Of a stretch of DNA of 64,000 bases, positions 60,365 to 64,000 are shown piece by piece. Every line of letters starts with the position of its first letter. Position 1 is the stretch's first letter. The translations under genes were made by a program, and so were the position numbers. The DNA is taken from positions 69,565-133,564 of the forward strand of contig CAYLQA010000004.1 in NCBI GenBank assembly GCA_964385695.1. The letters run 5' to 3'. Source of the DNA: CAYLQA01 sp964385695. GTDB lineage: Bacteria > Desulfobacterota > Desulfobulbia > Desulfobulbales > Desulfurivibrionaceae. The notes below the pieces were generated by a model, which saw nothing but the letters and a program-made list of their open reading frames with translations, made no database searches and had not been told where the DNA came from.

Positions 60365-61693
60365 CTATTTCACACGAAACGGAGTGCGTGCTCCCGGCCA
60401 GAAGGGTTGATCATCCGGCGTATCCATAAGCCCTTGCAGTTTAGCCAGATCCAATCCATTAAGAACAAGAGGCATAAGATCGCGGCCCCGCACACTGCCC
60501 AAACACCCCTGACCGCATTGCACCTCGTCAAAGCCCTGCACCAGATCACAGCGCATTCCCGGCCCCAGCATAAGAAAAGGCACCGGCTCACCGGAGTGTA
60601 CCTGGGGCCCGCCGCTGGGTGTGGAGTGATCCGCAGTGATGATAAAGAGCGTCTCCTCATCCAGGTGTTGCACAAGCCCGGAGAGGCCCTGGTCCAGCTG
60701 CTCAATGGCTGCTACCTTGTTCTGCGGCTTTTTGCTATGCGCGGCAGCATCCGGCACCTTGGTGTGGACATGGATAAAATCAAAGGCATCACGCTGGGCC
60801 AGGGCATATTCCAGCCGCTGGGCCAGATCCTGCCCCGGCTCCTTGCTGTCTTTTACCTTGTGTAGCTCAAATCCAAGAAAACGACTCAGCCCCCAGTAGA
60901 CAATGCCCGAGGAAATAGACAAGCCCTTCAGCCCCCAACGCCGGGCAAAGGGCTCCACCTCACGCAGCCTTCCGGCCCGCTGGCTGACCACCATGTTCAC
61001 CGGCGCAAGGCCCTGCTTGGCCCTGGCACTATTGATCGGATGCGTGGCCAGGGTCTCATAACACCATTTCAGATATGCGGAGAGAACCTGGGCACTCCGG
61101 CAGGCGGAACTTCTTTCCTTTGCCTGACGGTGGGGCTCCACGGCAATGAGGGGTGAGCCCTCGGTTAACGGGTCGCTGTCCGTCACCTCCGGTGAGAGTG
61201 CGCCGCTGACCGTGATGATCCCATCCAACCCCTTGGTCTGATGGTACCGAACCTCGATATCATCATAGGTGAAGGTGCTGATGGCTGCGCTGAGTTCGGC
61301 TGCCTCCTCCATGCTTACAGCTGGCCGATCCTTATGGAGCACGAGAACACCCTCATCCTCCCTAGCGCTGACAAAATGGGCCAACAGGGCAATCTCGGTC
61401 CCGGCAAGTTCAAGCCCGGCACCCAAGGCCTCAAGCGGACCACGGCCGGGAAACTCATCCTCTTTAAAGCCGAACATGGCAAAATGGGCATTCTCACTGG
61501 GCAGAGCATAGCCGAGCCGGGTGGCGTGAAATACCCCATTGGCACCGAGCCCGGCCAGTTTGTCCAGGTTCGGGGTGTGCGCGCTCTGCAACGGTGTTTT
61601 GCCCCCCAGGCTTTCATAGGCCCGATCCCCCAATCCATCAAGGAGGATGAGAATGCAGGACGTGTTTGTTCGAGGAAGATTTATGGTCGGCAT
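60365..61693 (-). CDS. apgM: Archaeal-type cofactor-independent phosphoglycerate mutase
   Basis: 442 residues of the alkaline-phosphatase superfamily: ILILLDGLGDR, GYALPSENAHFAMFG with the likely phosphoserine, HVHTKVPDAAAHSK and TADHSTPSGGPQVHSGEPVPFL for metal binding. It interconverts 3- and 2-phosphoglycerate; a different phosphotransfer within the family cannot be excluded. Confidence 0.85.
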   Translation of the reverse strand: MPTINLPRTNTSCILILLDGLGDRAYESLGGKTPLQSAHTPNLDKLAGLGANGVFHATRLGYALPSENAHFAMFGFKEDEFPGRGPLEALGAGLELAGTEIALLAHFVSAREDEGVLVLHKDRPAVSMEEAAELSAAISTFTYDDIEVRYHQTKGLDGIITVSGALSPEVTDSDPLTEGSPLIAVEPHRQAKERSSACRSAQVLSAYLKWCYETLATHPINSARAKQGLAPVNMVVSQRAGRLREVEPFARRWGLKGLSISSGIVYWGLSRFLGFELHKVKDSKEPGQDLAQRLEYALAQRDAFDFIHVHTKVPDAAAHSKKPQNKVAAIEQLDQGLSGLVQHLDEETLFIITADHSTPSGGPQVHSGEPVPFLMLGPGMRCDLVQGFDEVQCGQGCLGSVRGRDLMPLVLNGLDLAKLQGLMDTPDDQPFWPGARTPFRVK

Positions 61694-61796
61694 ATATTCA
61701 CCACACGATACCCATAGAAATTACCAATACCAGCTAAAGAAAATCCCGAAGAATACCAATTTGACTTATAGAGCCGCAGTTGGCATTTTACATTCT

Positions 61797-62447
61797 ATGC
61801 AATTTGATCTTCATGTCCATACAACAATTTCCCCCTGCAGCAAACTTACCATCGAAGAAATCGTAAGGCATGCCCAGGCCCGAGGCCTGGACGGTGTTTG
61901 CATTACCGACCATAATAGCATGGCTGTCCGCCGTGAGGTACAGGAAGGAGTACAGAAAAACGGCCTGGTCCTGATATTCGGCATGGAGTATACCACACCG
62001 GAAGGCGACTTCCTCCTCTTCGGCCCCCTTGAGCACCTGCCCCAGAAGCAACCCGCAACAATGCTCTTGCGCATGGTACACGAAGCAGGCGGAGTTGCCA
62101 TTGCCGCCCATCCTTATCGTGTTGGACGCCAGACAAACGAAGCCCTTATCTCCCAAGGGCCATGCCAAATCATCGAGGGGATAAACGGCCGCAACCACCA
62201 CCTGGAAAACCTCCAGGCCCTCAACTGCCAGGAACGCTTTGGCACCAAGCTGGTCGGCGGCAGCGACGCCCACAGCCTTGGGGAACTGGGCCAAGTAAAA
62301 ACCGAATTGCAGGAGCCTGTCCAAAACAGAAACGACCTTATCCAATGCCTGAAAAAAGGCGCCTTTACACTCTCACAAAAAGAAGAGGCCATCACCCTCT
62401 ACCAATCCATTATTGCCACCTCCGAACCAACGATAGCCAGCGGCTAA
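61797..62447 (+). CDS. PHP-domain metallophosphoesterase
   Basis: 216 residues. The four PHP motifs are visible: FDLHVHTTISPCS, CITDHNS, IAAHPYRVGR and VGGSDAHSLGELG. Similar to small PHP phosphatases acting on nucleotides. ATG at 61797 is chosen at the motif-1 start; an upstream ATG would overlap the divergent mutase gene. Confidence 0.88.
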   Translation: MQFDLHVHTTISPCSKLTIEEIVRHAQARGLDGVCITDHNSMAVRREVQEGVQKNGLVLIFGMEYTTPEGDFLLFGPLEHLPQKQPATMLLRMVHEAGGVAIAAHPYRVGRQTNEALISQGPCQIIEGINGRNHHLENLQALNCQERFGTKLVGGSDAHSLGELGQVKTELQEPVQNRNDLIQCLKKGAFTLSQKEEAITLYQSIIATSEPTIASG

Positions 62448-62574
62448 CCCCTACCACGACGAAACATAAATCAGCTCCCACAATCATGCCGGTGATCCAG
62501 AGGCAGCAATAACCTAACGCACCTCCTCTCCTCATCGGTCGCAGCGATGCTCCCATTTATGCTATAAGGAAAAG

Positions 62575-63945
62575 ATGAGCCAGTTGCAGCAATATAGAGA
62601 GGATAACCGGCAGCGCTTTTTGGCCGAGCTCTTCGAGTTGCTCCGAATTCCATCGGTGAGCACAAAAAGCAGCCACCGGGACGACATGAGCCGGGCCGCG
62701 GCCTTTATTAAGGCAAAGCTTGATGAGGCCGGGGCCGACAGGGTGGAGATAGTGGCAACAGCCGGCCATCCCGTTGTCTTTGCAGAAAAAATGCTTTCCA
62801 ATGAACTGCCCACCACCCTTGTCTATGGCCATTACGATGTGCAGCCGCCGGAGCCTCTGGAATTATGGGATTCTCCTCCCTTTGCCCCGGAGATCCGGGA
62901 CGGCAACATCTATGCCCGGGGCGCTTCGGACAACAAGGGCCAACTCTACATGCACATTAAGGCCTTTGAGGTAATGGTCCAGACCGACTCCCTGCCCTGT
63001 AATGTGAAGTTCATGGTCGAAGGCGAGGAAGAGATGGGCTCCCCGAGCCTGGAGAGCTTCTGCCGTGAAAACAGGCAGAAGCTGGCCTGTGATGTCATCC
63101 TGGTTTCCGACACCACCATGATCGCCGAGGATACCCCGGCCATCACCACCGGCCTTAGGGGGTTGAGCTACCTTGAGGTGGAGGTGATCGGCCCCAACCG
63201 CGACCTGCATTCGGGCCTCTACGGCGGGGGTGTTGCCAACCCCATCAATGTCCTGGCCAGGATGCTGGCCGGACTCAGCGATGAACAGGGAAGGATCACC
63301 ATTCCCGGCTTCTATGACGATGTCCTGTCACTGGGCGGCGAGGAGCGAGCGGCCATGGCCAGAGCTCCCTTTGATCTCGAGGCCTTCAAGGAGAGTATCG
63401 GTATTAAGAAAGAAAGCGGAGAGGCCGGTTACAGCACCATGGAAAGGCTTGGCATCCGGCCCTCCCTCGACGTGAACGGCATCTGGGGCGGCTATACGGG
63501 CGAAGGAGCCAAGACGGTTCTGCCATCCCGGGCTGCGGCCAAGGTGTCCCTCAGGCTGGTGCCGGACCAGAGCTCGGAAAAAATAAGTGCCCTTCTTGAG
63601 GAGCACCTTACGGCCCTGGCCCCGCCAGGGGTGGAGGTGAAGATCACCAGGCACCATGGGGGCGAGCCCTATGTCGCCTCCCTTGACTCCCCTGCCTACC
63701 GGGCAGCCGGCAAGGCCCTGCAAAAAACATACGGAAAAGAGCCTGTCCCCCTCCGCAGCGGCGGTACTATTCCCATCATACCCCTCTTTGAAGAGGTGCT
63801 GAAGGCCAAGTCCATCCTCATGGGCTTTGGCCTGGACAGTGACGCCATCCACGCCCCCAACGAGCACTATTCACTGGCAAGCTTCTATCGCGGCATCGAA
63901 ACAATCCCCTACTTTTACCGCTACTTTACGGAAATGGCATGCTAG
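62575..63945 (+). CDS. M20-family dipeptidase
   Basis: 456 residues. Zinc ligands: TLVYGHYDVQPPEPLELW, RGASDNKGQ, EGEEEMGS, VSDTTM and a C-terminal IHAPNEHYS. The insertion domain spans about 190-340. Cleaves dipeptides or acylated amino acids. The stop is at 63943-63945; the last 55 nt of the window hold nothing visible. Confidence 0.93.
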   Translation: MSQLQQYREDNRQRFLAELFELLRIPSVSTKSSHRDDMSRAAAFIKAKLDEAGADRVEIVATAGHPVVFAEKMLSNELPTTLVYGHYDVQPPEPLELWDSPPFAPEIRDGNIYARGASDNKGQLYMHIKAFEVMVQTDSLPCNVKFMVEGEEEMGSPSLESFCRENRQKLACDVILVSDTTMIAEDTPAITTGLRGLSYLEVEVIGPNRDLHSGLYGGGVANPINVLARMLAGLSDEQGRITIPGFYDDVLSLGGEERAAMARAPFDLEAFKESIGIKKESGEAGYSTMERLGIRPSLDVNGIWGGYTGEGAKTVLPSRAAAKVSLRLVPDQSSEKISALLEEHLTALAPPGVEVKITRHHGGEPYVASLDSPAYRAAGKALQKTYGKEPVPLRSGGTIPIIPLFEEVLKAKSILMGFGLDSDAIHAPNEHYSLASFYRGIETIPYFYRYFTEMAC

Positions 63946-64000
63946 CTAGTGTCATGTCACATCTCTAATGTTGGATAAAGCCGTTTCAGCTTGACTCGAG

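Noticed and set aside
1..64000. tRNA, rRNA genes and CRISPR arrays
   Set aside because: I found no cloverleaf, rRNA segment or regularly spaced repeat array by reading; a tRNA scan could still find one.

Overview
The window looks like chromosome of an anaerobic, diazotrophic, sulfate-reducer-like member of the Desulfobacterota, probably Desulfobulbales. The evidence is the joint presence of a nifH-nifI1-nifI2-nifD-nifK operon, an Rnf complex with its flavin transferase, a split archaeal-type glutamate synthase carrying ferredoxin domains, CXXCH multiheme cytochromes and apparent selenocysteine use. The taxonomic call is inference; no rRNA or other marker gene is present.

Layout. 1-5.4 kb: a YceI protein, a radical SAM/SPASM maturase preceded by a tiny UGA-containing peptide gene, an old-yellow-enzyme homologue and an SLC12-like transporter. 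5.5-9.6 kb: an accessory patch with a decayed IS1595-type transposase, a SpoIIAA-like protein, an iron-sulfur flavoprotein, a secreted protein, an IS3 remnant and an intact IS481-like element with a 6-bp target duplication. 9.6-15.8 kb: two genes that are interrupted by UGA exactly at a functional cysteine (a methylguanine methyltransferase-like protein and an arsenite methyltransferase), then a B12-binding radical SAM enzyme translationally coupled to a type III polyketide synthase, and a lipoprotein. 16-18.5 kb: an MMPL/RND exporter.

18.6-31.4 kb is the nitrogen island. On the minus strand run nifH, nifI1, nifI2, nifD, nifK, a NifB-like protein that has lost two of three radical-SAM cysteines, a nif-type 2Fe-2S ferredoxin, a DUF504 protein and a HEPN-like protein. 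nifH has a sigma-54 promoter and two NifA-type upstream sites, and a NifA-like activator is divergent. Downstream come a CBS protein, a glutamine amidotransferase-like protein and glnB-amtB under its own sigma-54-type promoter. nifE and nifN are not in the window.

31.6-44.1 kb: a mercuric-reductase-like flavoprotein, aat, a CopA-CopB-like fused copper oxidase, then apbE and rnfCDGEAB on the minus strand; RnfA carries an extra exported N-terminal domain. Rnf plausibly supplies reduced ferredoxin for nitrogenase and for the glutamate synthase encoded divergently at 44.5-49.6 kb, so nitrogen fixation, ammonium uptake, PII sensing and glutamate synthesis sit together. 50-57.7 kb: an RRM protein, a frameshifted multiheme cytochrome next to an ISL3 element, an intact decaheme cytochrome and a second sigma-54-type amtB. 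57.9-64 kb: ordinary metabolism (bioA, a nucleotidyltransferase, a WbuC-like cupin, an archaeal-type phosphoglycerate mutase, a PHP protein, an M20 peptidase).

The most unusual signal is recoding. Three separate UGA codons or UGA clusters replace or follow cysteine at functional positions, and each is followed at 18-21 nt by a short hairpin with a GGUC or GGUU(C) apical loop, as in the E. coli fdhF SECIS. One of these is a candidate selenopeptide (pattern CxxUxxU) next to a radical SAM maturase.
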